The notes: generated by a model from the sequence alone, not told the origin. DNA of 64,000 bases from Veillonella infantium (GCF_002959895.1 NZ_PPDD01000010.1:62001-126000), one strand, 5' to 3'. Numbered from the stretch's first letter, positions 8,750 through 18,378 are shown. Numbers and translations: made by a program.

Positions 8750-8750
8750 T
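8742..8750 (+). promoter_or_regulatory. Extended -10 promoter for the ABC-F gene
   Basis: TGGTATAAT overlaps the end of the secretin gene, 26 bases before the ABC-F start. It is a perfect -10 hexamer with a TGn extension; a -35 match is poor. It would give the ABC-F gene expression independent of the secretin pair. Confidence 0.45.
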
Positions 8751-8776
8751 AAAGGGTAATGATTAGGAGGTTATGA

Positions 8777-10696
8777 ATGGAACGCATTCGAATGATAGGC
8801 CTTGGGAAATCATTTGGGGTGCGCCAAGTATTTTCCAATGTGTCCTTTGAGATAAAAGAAGGTGATCGCTTAGCCTTAGTAGGTCCTAATGGGGCTGGGA
8901 AATCGACCTTATTAAAATGTATATTAGGCTATGAAGATCTTGATGAGGGTAATGTAGTTAAGTCACCTGTTGCAAGCATTGGCTACTTACAACAAGATGT
9001 AAATCTTGGTGATGATAGTTTAGCTACTGAGATTGAAAAGGCATGGGCTGATGTACATGCATTGGAAGAACAACTTAAAGAACTTACCACACGCTTAGAA
9101 ACAGAAGAGGCGAGTGAATCTGATTTACAACGATTAGATTATTTACAAAATCGTCTTGAATGGTTAGGCGGCTATGATTACGAGCAAAAGACTAAGCGCA
9201 TCATTTATGGTCTTGGCTTTACTGATGAGGATTTAGATAAACCAGCAAGCGCTTTTTCTGGTGGTCAAAAGACTCGAATTAATTTAGCTAAAGCATTGGT
9301 ACGGCGCCCAGACTTTTTATTCTTAGACGAACCAACTAACCATTTAGATATGGACATGTTAGAGTGGCTTGAAGGGTATTTGTCTGCCTATCATGGCGGG
9401 ATTCTCATTGTCAGCCATGACCGTTATTTTTTAGACCGTATTGTTACTGGCGTTGTAGAATTGGATAACTATAAGGCTACAACGTATCGTGGTAATTATA
9501 GTCGTTATATTCAACAGCGAGATGAACGGTTGAAAGCGGATATGATGGCCTATGAGAAACAACAGGAGTACATCAAAAAGACAGAGGCTTATATAGATAA
9601 ATACCGCGCCGGTATTAAATCTAAAATGGCTCGTGGTCGTCAGTCTCAACTTAATCGTTTAGAACGACTTGATGCACCGGTAACTTCACATCATTTACAA
9701 TTTTCTTTTCCCCCTGCTGCAATGAGTGCCGATAAGGTTCTTGTTCTAGATCATTTATCGGTAGGATATGGTGAAAATCCTATCATTGATGATATATCAC
9801 TCGTAGTGCGACGAGGGGAATCAGTAGCCCTTATTGGACCTAATGGGGCTGGCAAATCGACTCTGGTAAAAACTATAGTAGGTGAATTATTCCCTGAGAA
9901 TGGTCACGTAGATATCGGTAACCGCGTACAAGTGGGATACTTCTCACAAGAGCATGAGGAATTACATGATTCTTGGCAGGTAGTAGAAGAGGTTATGAAC
10001 CATTTTAACTATACTGAAGAAAAAGCCCGCAATGTATTAGGCTCATTCCTATTTAAAGGGGATGATGTATTTAAGCTAGTAGGAGACTTATCCGGTGGTG
10101 AAAGAGCTCGGTTAGCATTGTTAAAATTATTCCTTCAAGGAGATAATTTTCTTATCTTAGACGAACCGACAAACCATTTAGATATTCCAACGCGTGAAAT
10201 TGTGGAAGAAGCATTACAACAATTTGAAGGTACTTGCTTTATTATTTCTCATGACAGATATTTTTTGGATCAAGTTTCTACAAAAACCATTGTTCTAGAT
10301 GATGGAAAAATTACTGAATATCTCGGTAATTACTCGTACTACAAAGAAAAGTTAAAAGAACAGGAAGATTTGTTAGCCATTGCTAACGAGCAAAACTTAG
10401 AAAACCGTGTTAGTGACAATAAACATACTTCTATTAATGAACCTATACTTTCAGTAGAAGAATCTACAGAGGCATCACAGAAGAAACCGAATGCCTATAT
10501 GATAGAAAAGCAATTAGCTGAGGTGGAATCTGAAATTGCTCGATTAGAAGCAACTATGAAAATGTATGAAGTTCAATTAGCTAATCCTGTAGTACAGCAA
10601 GATTTAGATGAAATGTCCAAAATTTCCATACAAATTGAATCAACACAAAGTGAGTTAGATGCATTGTATGAAAAATGGGAACGATTATCTGAATAA
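8777..10696 (+). CDS. ABC-F family ATPase (Uup/YdiF-like)
   Basis: A 639-residue soluble protein with two ABC domains and no membrane segment. Walker A motifs GPNGAGKST occur near residues 36 and 354, signatures are FSGGQKTR and LSGGERARL, and both Walker B motifs read FLFLDEPTNHLD or FLILDEPTNHLD. Between them is the basic ABC-F linker (KKTEAYIDKYRAGIKSKMARGR...). The C-terminal ~80 residues are a predicted coiled coil (YMIEKQLAEVESEIARLEATM), as in Uup/YdiF. ABC-F proteins bind the ribosomal E site and ease stalled translation, and some give antibiotic resistance. Sequence alone does not show that this one does. AGGAGG lies seven bases before the ATG. Confidence 0.9.
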   Translation: MERIRMIGLGKSFGVRQVFSNVSFEIKEGDRLALVGPNGAGKSTLLKCILGYEDLDEGNVVKSPVASIGYLQQDVNLGDDSLATEIEKAWADVHALEEQLKELTTRLETEEASESDLQRLDYLQNRLEWLGGYDYEQKTKRIIYGLGFTDEDLDKPASAFSGGQKTRINLAKALVRRPDFLFLDEPTNHLDMDMLEWLEGYLSAYHGGILIVSHDRYFLDRIVTGVVELDNYKATTYRGNYSRYIQQRDERLKADMMAYEKQQEYIKKTEAYIDKYRAGIKSKMARGRQSQLNRLERLDAPVTSHHLQFSFPPAAMSADKVLVLDHLSVGYGENPIIDDISLVVRRGESVALIGPNGAGKSTLVKTIVGELFPENGHVDIGNRVQVGYFSQEHEELHDSWQVVEEVMNHFNYTEEKARNVLGSFLFKGDDVFKLVGDLSGGERARLALLKLFLQGDNFLILDEPTNHLDIPTREIVEEALQQFEGTCFIISHDRYFLDQVSTKTIVLDDGKITEYLGNYSYYKEKLKEQEDLLAIANEQNLENRVSDNKHTSINEPILSVEESTEASQKKPNAYMIEKQLAEVESEIARLEATMKMYEVQLANPVVQQDLDEMSKISIQIESTQSELDALYEKWERLSE

Positions 10697-10732
10697 CTTA
10701 TAATAGTATATATTATTATAGAGTTATTTTAA

Positions 10733-10762
10733 TTGACAAAGGATTAAAAACTCTAATAATAT
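10733..10762 (+). promoter_or_regulatory. Promoter of the branched-chain amino acid transporter operon
   Basis: A perfect -35 TTGACA at 10733-10738 is followed, after 18 bases, by TAATAT at 10757-10762. The putative start of transcription lies about 37 bases before the first gene, leaving no room for a T-box or other large leader. Confidence 0.65.
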
Positions 10763-10805
10763 AGATATAGATTTAAAGTTTTATGTTTCAAAGGAAGGGT
10801 GTAGC

Positions 10806-11954
10806 ATGAATAAATCCATGTTAAAAAAAGCGGCCATTTTTGGTCTTGCTGGTGTAATGGCAGTTGCTGCTGGTTGTGGCAGTAATAAAGATGCAGGTAA
10901 TGCAAATAGTAATGAAGCTAAAATTGCATTGTTAACAACAACAACTGGTGGCGCAGCAGCATATGGTGAATCCATTAAAGCTGGTGCAGAATTGGCAGTA
11001 AGCGAAATCAACGCTGATGCAAATGCTGTGAAAATCAACTTGTTAGTAGAAGATACTAAAGGTGATAAAAACGAAGCTATCAATGCAATGAATAAAGTAA
11101 TTTCTAAAGATAAAGTTGTAGCTGTTATTGGCCCAATGTTATCTGGCGAAATGATGGCAGCAGGTCCTGTAGCAAACAAAAGCAAAATCGTAGCTCTTGG
11201 TACATCTACAACAGCTGAAGGTATTACAGATATCGGCGATTACATTTTCCGTAATGCTGTACCAGAATCCTTGGCAGTAGATACTGCAATTAAAGAAGCA
11301 CATAAAGTTTTAGGCTTCAAAACTGCAGCTATTATGTACTCCAACAACAATGACCAAATGGTATCTGTAAATAATACAGCTCGTAAAGCATTGGAAGCTG
11401 AAGGTGTACAAATCGTTGATACTGAAACATTTGCAGACAAAGATACAGACTTCTCTGCACAATTAACTAAGATTCAACAAGCAAAACCTGATGTAATTGT
11501 AGTTGCTTCTCTATACCAAGAAGGCGCATTGATCATGAAAAAAATGCGTGAAATGGGTATGAATCAACCTGTAATTGGTTCTAATGGTTTCAATAGCCCT
11601 GAATTCATTAAAATTGCAGGTGCTGCAGCGGATGGCGTTATCGTAGGTACACCTTGGTTCCCTAACAAAGACGATCAAAAGGTAAAAGACTTCCGTAAAG
11701 CTTACAAAGATAAATATGGTAAAGAACCAGACCAATTTGCAGCGCAAGCGTACGATGCAGTTTACTTGTATGAAGCAGCATTGAAAAAATCTGGCTCCAC
11801 TACAGATCGTGAAAAATTCCGTGAAGCATTGAAAAATATTGCAGACTTCGTTGGTGTAACAGGTCAATTCAAATTCAACGAAAAACGTGACCCTTCCATG
11901 GAAGTTCAAGTTTTACAAATTAAAAACGGTCAATTTGACGCATTAAAAAAATAA
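10806..11954 (+). CDS. livK: Branched-chain amino acid ABC transporter, substrate-binding lipoprotein
   Basis: A 382-residue periplasmic-binding-protein type I receptor (Peripla_BP_6). Residues 1-23 are a lipoprotein signal with the lipobox VAAGC, so the mature protein would be lipid-anchored at Cys24. The mature region starts with 'AKIALLTTTTGGAAAYGES' and contains the 'VIGPMLSGEMMAAGPVANK' loop typical of Leu/Ile/Val-binding proteins. It captures the amino acid for the permeases encoded next. Codon use is strongly biased (many GCA, GAA, AAA), which suggests high expression. It is first in a five-gene operon; ligand choice among Leu, Ile, Val or a related compound cannot be read from sequence. 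Confidence 0.92.
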   Translation: MNKSMLKKAAIFGLAGVMAVAAGCGSNKDAGNANSNEAKIALLTTTTGGAAAYGESIKAGAELAVSEINADANAVKINLLVEDTKGDKNEAINAMNKVISKDKVVAVIGPMLSGEMMAAGPVANKSKIVALGTSTTAEGITDIGDYIFRNAVPESLAVDTAIKEAHKVLGFKTAAIMYSNNNDQMVSVNNTARKALEAEGVQIVDTETFADKDTDFSAQLTKIQQAKPDVIVVASLYQEGALIMKKMREMGMNQPVIGSNGFNSPEFIKIAGAAADGVIVGTPWFPNKDDQKVKDFRKAYKDKYGKEPDQFAAQAYDAVYLYEAALKKSGSTTDREKFREALKNIADFVGVTGQFKFNEKRDPSMEVQVLQIKNGQFDALKK

Positions 11955-11971
11955 AAAGTTGAGGTAGTATA

Positions 11972-12853
11972 GTGTTTTTACAACAATTAGTTAACGGGTT
12001 AACCCTCGGTAGCTTATATGCTGTACTCGCTATTGGCTTAACACTTGTGTTTGGCGTTTTAAATATCATCAACATGGCACACGGAGGCATCTTTATGATA
12101 GGTGCCTTCGTTGGTCTTTTTATGGTAACTGTTTTTGACGTTAACATTTTTGTAGCCCTTATCGTAGCTATGGCTGTCGGTGCTATCCTCGGTTATCTAT
12201 TAGAATTTGTGGCGCTTCGTCCACTACGTAAGAAAAAGGTGTCTCACTTGGCACCACTTATTAGTACCATTGGTGTTTCTATTTTTCTTGAAAGTTTGGC
12301 ATTATTGCTTTGGGGCCCTCAAACAAGATCTTTCCCACCAGACTATATTGGTGGCCTAATCGACTTTGGAGTTTTCAAAATTTCCATGGTACAAATTATT
12401 GGTTTAGGTGTTTCTGTTGTTTTAATGCTAATTCTTAATATAGTTATTAAGAAAACTAAAATTGGTAAGGCTATTCGTGCCGTATCTATGAGCACAGAAA
12501 CAGCGGCTCTCTTGGGCATTAATCCAACAATGATTATTTCTGTTACCGTTATGATTGCATCTGCCTTGGGTGCAGCAGCAGGTGTATTGGTAGGCTTGTC
12601 CTTTAATGCTATTGAGCCTACTATGGGTGTTATTATTGGATTTAAAGGCCTTGCTGTACTTATCTTAGGTGGTCTTGGTAATATTACAGGCGCCATGGTT
12701 GGTGGTTTTATTTTAGGTGTAGCAGAAATCTTCTCTGTTGCATATGGGGCCTCTACATTCCGTGACGCGGTGGCCTTTGGCCTCATTATCTTATTATTAT
12801 TCTGGCGCCCACAAGGCTTGTTTGGTTCTAAAGATAAAGGGGGTAGACCTTAA
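11972..12853 (+). CDS. livH: Branched-chain amino acid ABC transporter permease LivH
   Basis: A 293-residue inner-membrane permease with about eight hydrophobic segments. It begins 'LVNGLTLGSLYAVLAIGLTLVFG', characteristic of LivH, and carries the cytoplasmic coupling segment 'IRAVSMSTETAALLGINP' (around residues 168-185), which contacts the ATPases. Translation starts at a GTG, with GAGG upstream, 17 bases after livK. Its last base overlaps the ATG of livM, which indicates translational coupling. With LivM it forms the heterodimeric transport channel. Confidence 0.93.
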   Translation: MFLQQLVNGLTLGSLYAVLAIGLTLVFGVLNIINMAHGGIFMIGAFVGLFMVTVFDVNIFVALIVAMAVGAILGYLLEFVALRPLRKKKVSHLAPLISTIGVSIFLESLALLLWGPQTRSFPPDYIGGLIDFGVFKISMVQIIGLGVSVVLMLILNIVIKKTKIGKAIRAVSMSTETAALLGINPTMIISVTVMIASALGAAAGVLVGLSFNAIEPTMGVIIGFKGLAVLILGGLGNITGAMVGGFILGVAEIFSVAYGASTFRDAVAFGLIILLLFWRPQGLFGSKDKGGRP

Positions 12854-13866
12854 TGGATTTATTAAACCCGTATTATCTACAGATCGTGATGTTCTTCATC
12901 ATCAATGCCATCATGGGTATTTCTATTTACTTCACACTTGCAAGTGGTCAGCTTTCTTTAGGGGCTGCTGGTTTTATGAGTGTTGGTGCATACGTAGGGG
13001 CTATCCTTTCTTTGAAAGCTGATTTGCCTATTGTTCTAGGCATTATTATTGGTGGCCTAGTTGCTAGCCTTGTAGCCGTTATTATCGGCTTACCAACAAC
13101 ACGTCTTCGCGGTTTATATCTTGCCATTGCTACTCTTGGTTTTGGTGAAGTTGTGCGTGTTATTTTCTTGAATTTGGATATTACTAATGGTGCGTTAGGC
13201 CTTTCTGGTATTCCATCTATTCCTCAAGAATTAACAAATTTAGCCTATGAACTTGATATGGATGGTTTAATGGGCATCGATGCTGTTGCATGGGGCAACT
13301 TAATGGCTATTATTATTTTGCTAATCATTTTAGTATTGATTATTGCCTTCTGTGTACGCATTAATAATAGTCGTGTTGGTCGTGCCTTTGCAGCGATTAA
13401 GGCGGATGATCATGCAGCAGAATTAATGGGGATTAACGTTGTATACTACAAGATGATGGCTTTTATCATTGGTGCTTTCATTGCCGGTATTGGCGGTGGT
13501 TTGTATGCTCATATTACAAACTTTATCAATCCTACAGACTTTAGCTATCACAAGGTAGTACAAATCTTATTATTCCCTGTATTTGGTGGTTCTAATGTAG
13601 TATGGGGCTCCGTTTTAGGTTCCTTTATTCTTACATTATTACCAGAAGTATTACGCTTCTTATCCGATTATCGGGACATTATCTACGGTGCATTACTAGT
13701 TATTTTGATGGCAGTTCGCCCGGATGGTATTTTAACAGAATCTATGGTAGACAAAATTAGTCGTAAGTTAGGCTTTAAAAAGGCTCCATATATTCCTGAA
13801 TCACAAGTATTAACAGAACGTTTTGAAGCGTATAAACGTAAACAACAAGAAGAAAAACAAGGATAG
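12853..13866 (+). CDS. livM: Branched-chain amino acid ABC transporter permease LivM
   Basis: A 337-residue polytopic permease, partner of LivH. The N-terminal 'IMGISIYFTLASGQLSLGAAGFMSVGAYVGA' region and the LivM-type coupling loop 'RAFAAIKADDHAAELMGINVVYYK' (about residues 177-200) identify it. Its charged C-terminal tail is unusually Lys/Gln/Glu rich (YKRKQQEEKQG). The start overlaps the livH stop by one base. livG follows after 11 bases with a GGAGGG binding site. Confidence 0.93.
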   Translation: MDLLNPYYLQIVMFFIINAIMGISIYFTLASGQLSLGAAGFMSVGAYVGAILSLKADLPIVLGIIIGGLVASLVAVIIGLPTTRLRGLYLAIATLGFGEVVRVIFLNLDITNGALGLSGIPSIPQELTNLAYELDMDGLMGIDAVAWGNLMAIIILLIILVLIIAFCVRINNSRVGRAFAAIKADDHAAELMGINVVYYKMMAFIIGAFIAGIGGGLYAHITNFINPTDFSYHKVVQILLFPVFGGSNVVWGSVLGSFILTLLPEVLRFLSDYRDIIYGALLVILMAVRPDGILTESMVDKISRKLGFKKAPYIPESQVLTERFEAYKRKQQEEKQG

Positions 13867-13877
13867 GAGGGAACTGA

Positions 13878-14639
13878 ATGCTATTAGAATTAAATGACGT
13901 AAGTAAAAGCTTTGGTGGCGTTGCAGCTCTCACCGGTGTATCCTTTGGCGTTAAACAAGGTGAAGTGTTTGGTGTTATCGGTCCAAATGGTGCCGGTAAG
14001 ACTACTCTCTTTAACTTGATTACTGGTGTATTCCCTGTAAGTTCTGGCGAAATCGTTTTTGACGGTATGTCTGTAGTAGGTATTAAGCCTCATAGAACTG
14101 TTGAAATGGGGATTGCTCGTACGTTCCAAAATATTCGTCTTTTTGGTAATATGACAGCTCTTGAAACTGTATTAACCGGCATGCATTGTCGTACTGGGTC
14201 TGGATTCTTGTCTAGTTTCTTAAAGACAAAACGTCAACGCATCGAAGAAGAGCGTTGTCGTGGTATTGCTTATGAGTTTTTAAAACTTGTAGGTCTTGAA
14301 GAAGATGCTGAAGAGGTAGCTACATCATTGCCATATGGTAAGCAACGTCGCCTTGAAATAGCTCGTGCTTTAGCAACACATCCACAATTAATTTTGCTCG
14401 ACGAACCAGCAGCGGGTATGAATGATAGTGAAACTGAAGTTCTTCGCCAACTAATTGGTAAGATTCGTGATTTAGGTATTACTGTTGTAGTTATTGAACA
14501 TGCCATGGAATTAATGATGAACATCTGTGATCGTATGGTGGTTCTTAATTTTGGTAAGAAAATTGCTGAAGGTACACCTCAAGAAATTCAAAATAACGAG
14601 GCTGTAATTGAAGCATACTTAGGTAAAGAGGAGGTGTAA
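13878..14639 (+). CDS. livG: Branched-chain amino acid ABC transporter ATPase LivG
   Basis: A 253-residue ABC ATPase. It has the Walker A GPNGAGKTTLF (about residues 35-45), a signature region in the divergent form LPYGKQRRLEIARAL normal for LivG, the Walker B LILLDEPAAGMN, and the switch histidine in VVIEHAME. LivG and LivF form the ATPase pair that drives the permease. It ends one base before livF begins, and the livF ribosome binding site (GAGGTG) lies inside its last codons. Confidence 0.94.
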   Translation: MLLELNDVSKSFGGVAALTGVSFGVKQGEVFGVIGPNGAGKTTLFNLITGVFPVSSGEIVFDGMSVVGIKPHRTVEMGIARTFQNIRLFGNMTALETVLTGMHCRTGSGFLSSFLKTKRQRIEEERCRGIAYEFLKLVGLEEDAEEVATSLPYGKQRRLEIARALATHPQLILLDEPAAGMNDSETEVLRQLIGKIRDLGITVVVIEHAMELMMNICDRMVVLNFGKKIAEGTPQEIQNNEAVIEAYLGKEEV

Positions 14640-14640
14640 T

Positions 14641-15351
14641 ATGTTAAAGCTAGAAAACATCGTGGCTGGTTATGGACATATTACAGCCTTAAAAGATATT
14701 AGTTTAGAAGTACCACAAGGTTCCATTGTATCTTTGATCGGTGCTAATGGGGCCGGCAAGTCTACTACGATGAAGACTATAATGGGCCTTGTAAAGCCTA
14801 CATCTGGAAAAGTATTGTTTGAAGGTCAAGATATTACTGGTCATAAAACACATCAAATTGTACATGGCGGTATTTCTTTAGTTCCTGAAGGTCGTCAAAT
14901 CCTTCAAGATATGACCGTTTATGAAAACTTAGAAATGGGCGCTTATATTCGCAATGATAAGGAAATCGAAGAGGATATCAAAAAAGTATTTAAACGCTTT
15001 CCAATTCTTGATGAACGTAGTTATCAATTAGGTGGTACACTATCTGGTGGTCAACAGCAAATGTTGGCTATTGGTCGCGCCCTTATGGCACGTCCAAAAT
15101 TGTTATTATTGGATGAACCATCTATGGGTCTTGCACCATTAGTAGTAAACGAAATCTTTGAAACTATCAAAGAGATTAGTGCTGAAGGAACTACTGTTCT
15201 CTTGGTAGAACAAAATGTACGACAAGCATTAAAAATAGCTGATTATGCGTATGTATTGGAAACAGGTAAGATGGTATTATCTGGTCCTGCTGACGAAGTA
15301 CGTCATGATCCTCGCGTTATGGAAGCATATTTAGGCGGTCGTGTTGAATAA
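14641..15351 (+). CDS. livF: Branched-chain amino acid ABC transporter ATPase LivF
   Basis: A 236-residue ABC ATPase: GANGAGKST Walker A (about 34-42), LSGGQQQMLAIGRALM signature, LLLLDEPSMGLAPL Walker B with the LivF-specific SMGLAP, and 'VLLVEQNVRQAL', where Gln replaces His as is usual in LivF. It completes a full Liv transporter set. A strong terminator follows 38 bases downstream, so the operon is livK-H-M-G-F. Confidence 0.95.
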   Translation: MLKLENIVAGYGHITALKDISLEVPQGSIVSLIGANGAGKSTTMKTIMGLVKPTSGKVLFEGQDITGHKTHQIVHGGISLVPEGRQILQDMTVYENLEMGAYIRNDKEIEEDIKKVFKRFPILDERSYQLGGTLSGGQQQMLAIGRALMARPKLLLLDEPSMGLAPLVVNEIFETIKEISAEGTTVLLVEQNVRQALKIADYAYVLETGKMVLSGPADEVRHDPRVMEAYLGGRVE

Positions 15352-15389
15352 TTAATACTTTAAGTCGATAGTGCTTATCTAAAATTTTT

Positions 15390-15437
15390 AATAAGGTATA
15401 TATACTAGAACACTAGTATATATACCTTATTTTTTTA
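15390..15437 (+). terminator. Intrinsic terminator of the liv operon
   Basis: The arms AATAAGGTATATATACTAG (15390-15408) and its exact complement (15413-15431) enclose a four-base loop and are followed by a run of T. The stem is 19 bp. Confidence 0.93.
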
Positions 15438-15771
15438 TTTAATCAATAAAATTGATGAGTATTTGATGATTTTATGAATCGACCATGAATTAAGTTTATA
15501 TATTTTTTATTTATATATCTAAATTTAATGAAAAAATCGAGTGAAATATGAGTGAAATGCGTAAAAAAATACACATAATAAAATGGTGAAATCCTTATAT
15601 TTACGCGATTTATTCTTAAAGGTTTAATGAAGTTAGCTCAGAACGGGCTGTGTTTATGGAAGAAAGTTTAAAATAATGATAAAATAACTTAACCGATTTT
15701 TTAGGATTAATAATTCTAAAAAAATATAGTGTTGTATTGAGTGAGTTGAATGTAAATTAAAGAGGTAAAAT
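15438..15771 (+). other. Long AT-rich leader region before the polysaccharide operon
   Basis: A 334-base stretch without a gene separates the liv terminator from the first gene of the surface-polysaccharide operon. It is very AT-rich apart from a small island near 15635-15660 (AGCTCAGAACGGGCT). The best -10 candidate is TATAGT at 15725-15730, but its -35 is poor, so the promoter is not fixed. No known ops/JUMPStart element, riboswitch or open frame was recognised. Its length, in front of an 18-kb operon, fits a 5' leader used for antitermination, but no motif proves this. Confidence 0.4.
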
Positions 15772-16515
15772 ATGAATAAAAAACAGTATATGATGATGGC
15801 CGCATTCTTATGTGCCACAACAACATCCATGGCTGCACCTGTTAATGTAACAGCTGAACAGTCTTACAATTCTAAAGTATTACAAACTGAAGGACACGCA
15901 CCACTAGAAACTAGTGCATCTGTAGTGAGTTCTGATAAGGTGTATCGTCTACGACAAGGTGATGAACTAACTATTCAAGTTGTACAACAACCAGATCTTG
16001 GTACACGTAATGGTAACGATATTATGTACACTGTTCGTCCTGACGGATATGTATCATTCCCTATGGTGGGACCGGTAAAAGCAGATGGTTTAACCGTCGA
16101 TGAGTTCACCGCCCAATTACAGCAAGGTTTAGCTCGGTACATTATTAATCCGGAAATTACTGTAAATGTTACAAAACTCGGAGGAGTTCGGGTGTATGTA
16201 TTCGGTGAGATTAATAAGCCTGGTGCTTATACATTGACTAAGTCTAGTACTGTTATTGATGCGATTGGTGCGGCTGGTAGCTTTAACTGGGATACAGCTA
16301 AAAAGAAAATTTACTTAATTCATCAAGACAATCCTGAAAAACCAATTCCTATTAATTTAAATCGCATGTTACAAACTGGAGATATGTCCGAAAACTATAT
16401 TATGCGAGAAGGGGATGTTCTTTACTTGACTAAAAATAGTCGTATTAACTTTGCTCGTGATATTGCTCCAATTTTGACTAGTGCATACATGGTATCACGT
16501 ATCGGTAAGGATTAA
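15772..16515 (+). CDS. Wza-like polysaccharide export protein
   Basis: A 247-residue exported protein with a Sec signal peptide (residues 1-22; no lipobox cysteine at the cleavage site, so probably not a lipoprotein as classical Wza is). Residues about 58-140 form the polysaccharide biosynthesis/export domain (YRLRQGDELTIQVVQQPDLG... RPDGYVSFPMVGPVKADGLT), followed by an SLBB domain (VRVYVFGEINKPGAYTL). Family proteins build the periplasmic/outer-membrane channel through which capsule or exopolysaccharide leaves. At this length it lacks the long C-terminal barrel helix region of E. coli Wza. It is first in the operon, with an AGAGG binding site. Confidence 0.88.
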   Translation: MNKKQYMMMAAFLCATTTSMAAPVNVTAEQSYNSKVLQTEGHAPLETSASVVSSDKVYRLRQGDELTIQVVQQPDLGTRNGNDIMYTVRPDGYVSFPMVGPVKADGLTVDEFTAQLQQGLARYIINPEITVNVTKLGGVRVYVFGEINKPGAYTLTKSSTVIDAIGAAGSFNWDTAKKKIYLIHQDNPEKPIPINLNRMLQTGDMSENYIMREGDVLYLTKNSRINFARDIAPILTSAYMVSRIGKD

Positions 16516-16551
16516 GGATAGGGTTTATCTCACATATAAGGGGGCGTTCTT

Positions 16552-18378
16552 TTGCGTTCATATTTATTACCAGCCATACTGTTTATTGCCGATATTGCGA
16601 CGATTGTTATTGTTGCTTTCATTAGTTTATTTATTAGATTTGATGGCTATATTGAACCTCGATATATTGACCAAATGGTAGACGCATTGCCAATATTGCT
16701 TATTTCGTATATGTTGATGTTCTTGCTTATGCATTTGTACACGCGTATTTGGCGTTATGCAGGGATGCGAGAGGTATTGGCAGTATTTGTCGCTACGACA
16801 GTAGGTACAGCAATCTTTTACTCCTCTATGTTTGTATTTGGTAAATCATTACCAAGATCAATCTATTTTATTACTTGGTTCCTTACAACTGGTGCAGTAG
16901 GTATGGGACGTATGTTGCTACATTATGTGGCGCTTCACTATAGTAATGGGGATGATGGTGAAAGTGGCCAAGTAAATACACTCATTATAGGTGCTGGTGA
17001 TGCTGGTGCAATTATAGCTCGTGAAATTGAACGGTATCATAAGCGTTCAAGACGTATTATTGGCTTTGTTGATGATGATATGTATAAACATAACCGGTTG
17101 ATGAATGGTTTTAGAATTTTAGGGAATCGTGAAGATATTCCAATGCTTGTAGCAAGATATAAGGTTGAAGAAATTATTATTGCTATGCCATCGGTAAAAC
17201 GTGATGTTATTCGAGAAATCATGGAAATCTGCTCACCTCTAAAATGTAAAATCAATACATTACCTGGGATGTACCAATTATTAGATGATGAGGTTTTAGT
17301 ATCTCATTTGCATCCTATTTCCATTGAAGATTTATTGGAACGTGATGAGATTCATCTAGACACATCAAAAGTAGAACCATATTTGAAAGATAAAGTCGTT
17401 ATTGTTACGGGTGCAGGTGGTTCTATTGGCTCTGAAATTTGTCGTCAAGTATTACGGGTAAGACCTAAAAAACTATTGTTACTTGGTCATGGTGAAAATA
17501 GTATTTATCTTATTCACCAAGAGTTGCGTTCAATTGTGCCTGAAGGTACATTGGTTCCCATTATTGCTGATATTCGAGATAAAAATCAGTTAGACCAAAT
17601 CTTTACCGATTATGAACCAGATGTAGTATTCCATGCAGCCGCTCATAAACATGTACCGCTTATGGAAATCCAACCGATTGCAGCGGTGTTAAATAATATT
17701 TATGGCACTCGTAATGTGGCAGATGTAGCGGGAGCACATGGTGTTGAGCGATTCGTTATGATTTCCACAGATAAAGCGGTAAATCCAACAAGTGTTATGG
17801 GGGCTACGAAACGGGTGGCAGAAAAGGTCGTACTTGGTATGAATCACAAGTACGATACAAAGTTTATTACCGTTCGCTTTGGTAATGTTCTTGGTAGTCG
17901 CGGTTCTGTTATTCCATTATTCCGCAAACAAATTGAAGCTGGTGGACCTGTAACAGTTACAGATCCTGAAATGACTCGTTACTTTATGACTATTCCAGAA
18001 GCAAGCCAACTTGTATTACAAGCTGGTGCAATGGGAAATGGTGGTGAAGTGTTCTTATTAGATATGGGTGAACCAGTAAAAATTGTTGATTTAGCGAAAA
18101 ATATGATTCGTCTTTCTGGATTTGAGCCTGATAAAGATATTCGCATTGAATTTACTGGTTTGCGTCCAGGTGAAAAGCTATATGAAGAATTATTAACTGC
18201 TGAAGAAGGTACTAATACAACTACACATAAGAAAATCTTTGAAGCTGCCTTAGAAGATGTAAATCAAGAATGGTTAAGCCGTGAAATTGATCGCTTTGAA
18301 ACATGTAAATCTGACTTGGATGTAATCAATGTATTACAAGACATCGTTCCTACATATCATCCAAATCATAATGTATAA
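16552..18378 (+). CDS. Membrane UDP-sugar 4,6-dehydratase (WbpM/PglF/CapD type)
   Basis: A 608-residue protein. Four membrane segments occupy about residues 5-125. A first Rossmann-like domain (GAGDAGA at 147) follows, and then the catalytic SDR domain with TGAGGSIGSE at 286-295. The active site has STDKAVNPTSVMGATK (405-420), where Met takes the usual Tyr position; this Ser/Met/Lys arrangement is typical of large UDP-GlcNAc 4,6-dehydratases. These make the 4-keto-6-deoxy intermediate for 2,4-diamino-2,4,6-trideoxy sugars. The DegT aminotransferase and the PglC-like transferase downstream fit that route. The start is TTG, preceded by AAGGGGG; no nearby ATG keeps the conserved N-terminus. Confidence 0.9.
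   Translation: MRSYLLPAILFIADIATIVIVAFISLFIRFDGYIEPRYIDQMVDALPILLISYMLMFLLMHLYTRIWRYAGMREVLAVFVATTVGTAIFYSSMFVFGKSLPRSIYFITWFLTTGAVGMGRMLLHYVALHYSNGDDGESGQVNTLIIGAGDAGAIIAREIERYHKRSRRIIGFVDDDMYKHNRLMNGFRILGNREDIPMLVARYKVEEIIIAMPSVKRDVIREIMEICSPLKCKINTLPGMYQLLDDEVLVSHLHPISIEDLLERDEIHLDTSKVEPYLKDKVVIVTGAGGSIGSEICRQVLRVRPKKLLLLGHGENSIYLIHQELRSIVPEGTLVPIIADIRDKNQLDQIFTDYEPDVVFHAAAHKHVPLMEIQPIAAVLNNIYGTRNVADVAGAHGVERFVMISTDKAVNPTSVMGATKRVAEKVVLGMNHKYDTKFITVRFGNVLGSRGSVIPLFRKQIEAGGPVTVTDPEMTRYFMTIPEASQLVLQAGAMGNGGEVFLLDMGEPVKIVDLAKNMIRLSGFEPDKDIRIEFTGLRPGEKLYEELLTAEEGTNTTTHKKIFEAALEDVNQEWLSREIDRFETCKSDLDVINVLQDIVPTYHPNHNV

Noticed and set aside
10697-10730. Terminator after the ABC-F gene
   Set aside because: An imperfect AT-only stem with a weak T tract; not strong enough to list.
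10762-10805. Possible T-box or amino-acid riboswitch before the liv operon
   Set aside because: Only about 40 bases lie between promoter and gene, too short for a T-box.
15635-15660. ops/JUMPStart (RfaH) element in the polysaccharide leader
   Set aside because: The sequence AGCTCAGAACGGGCTGTG does not contain the GGCGGTAG core.
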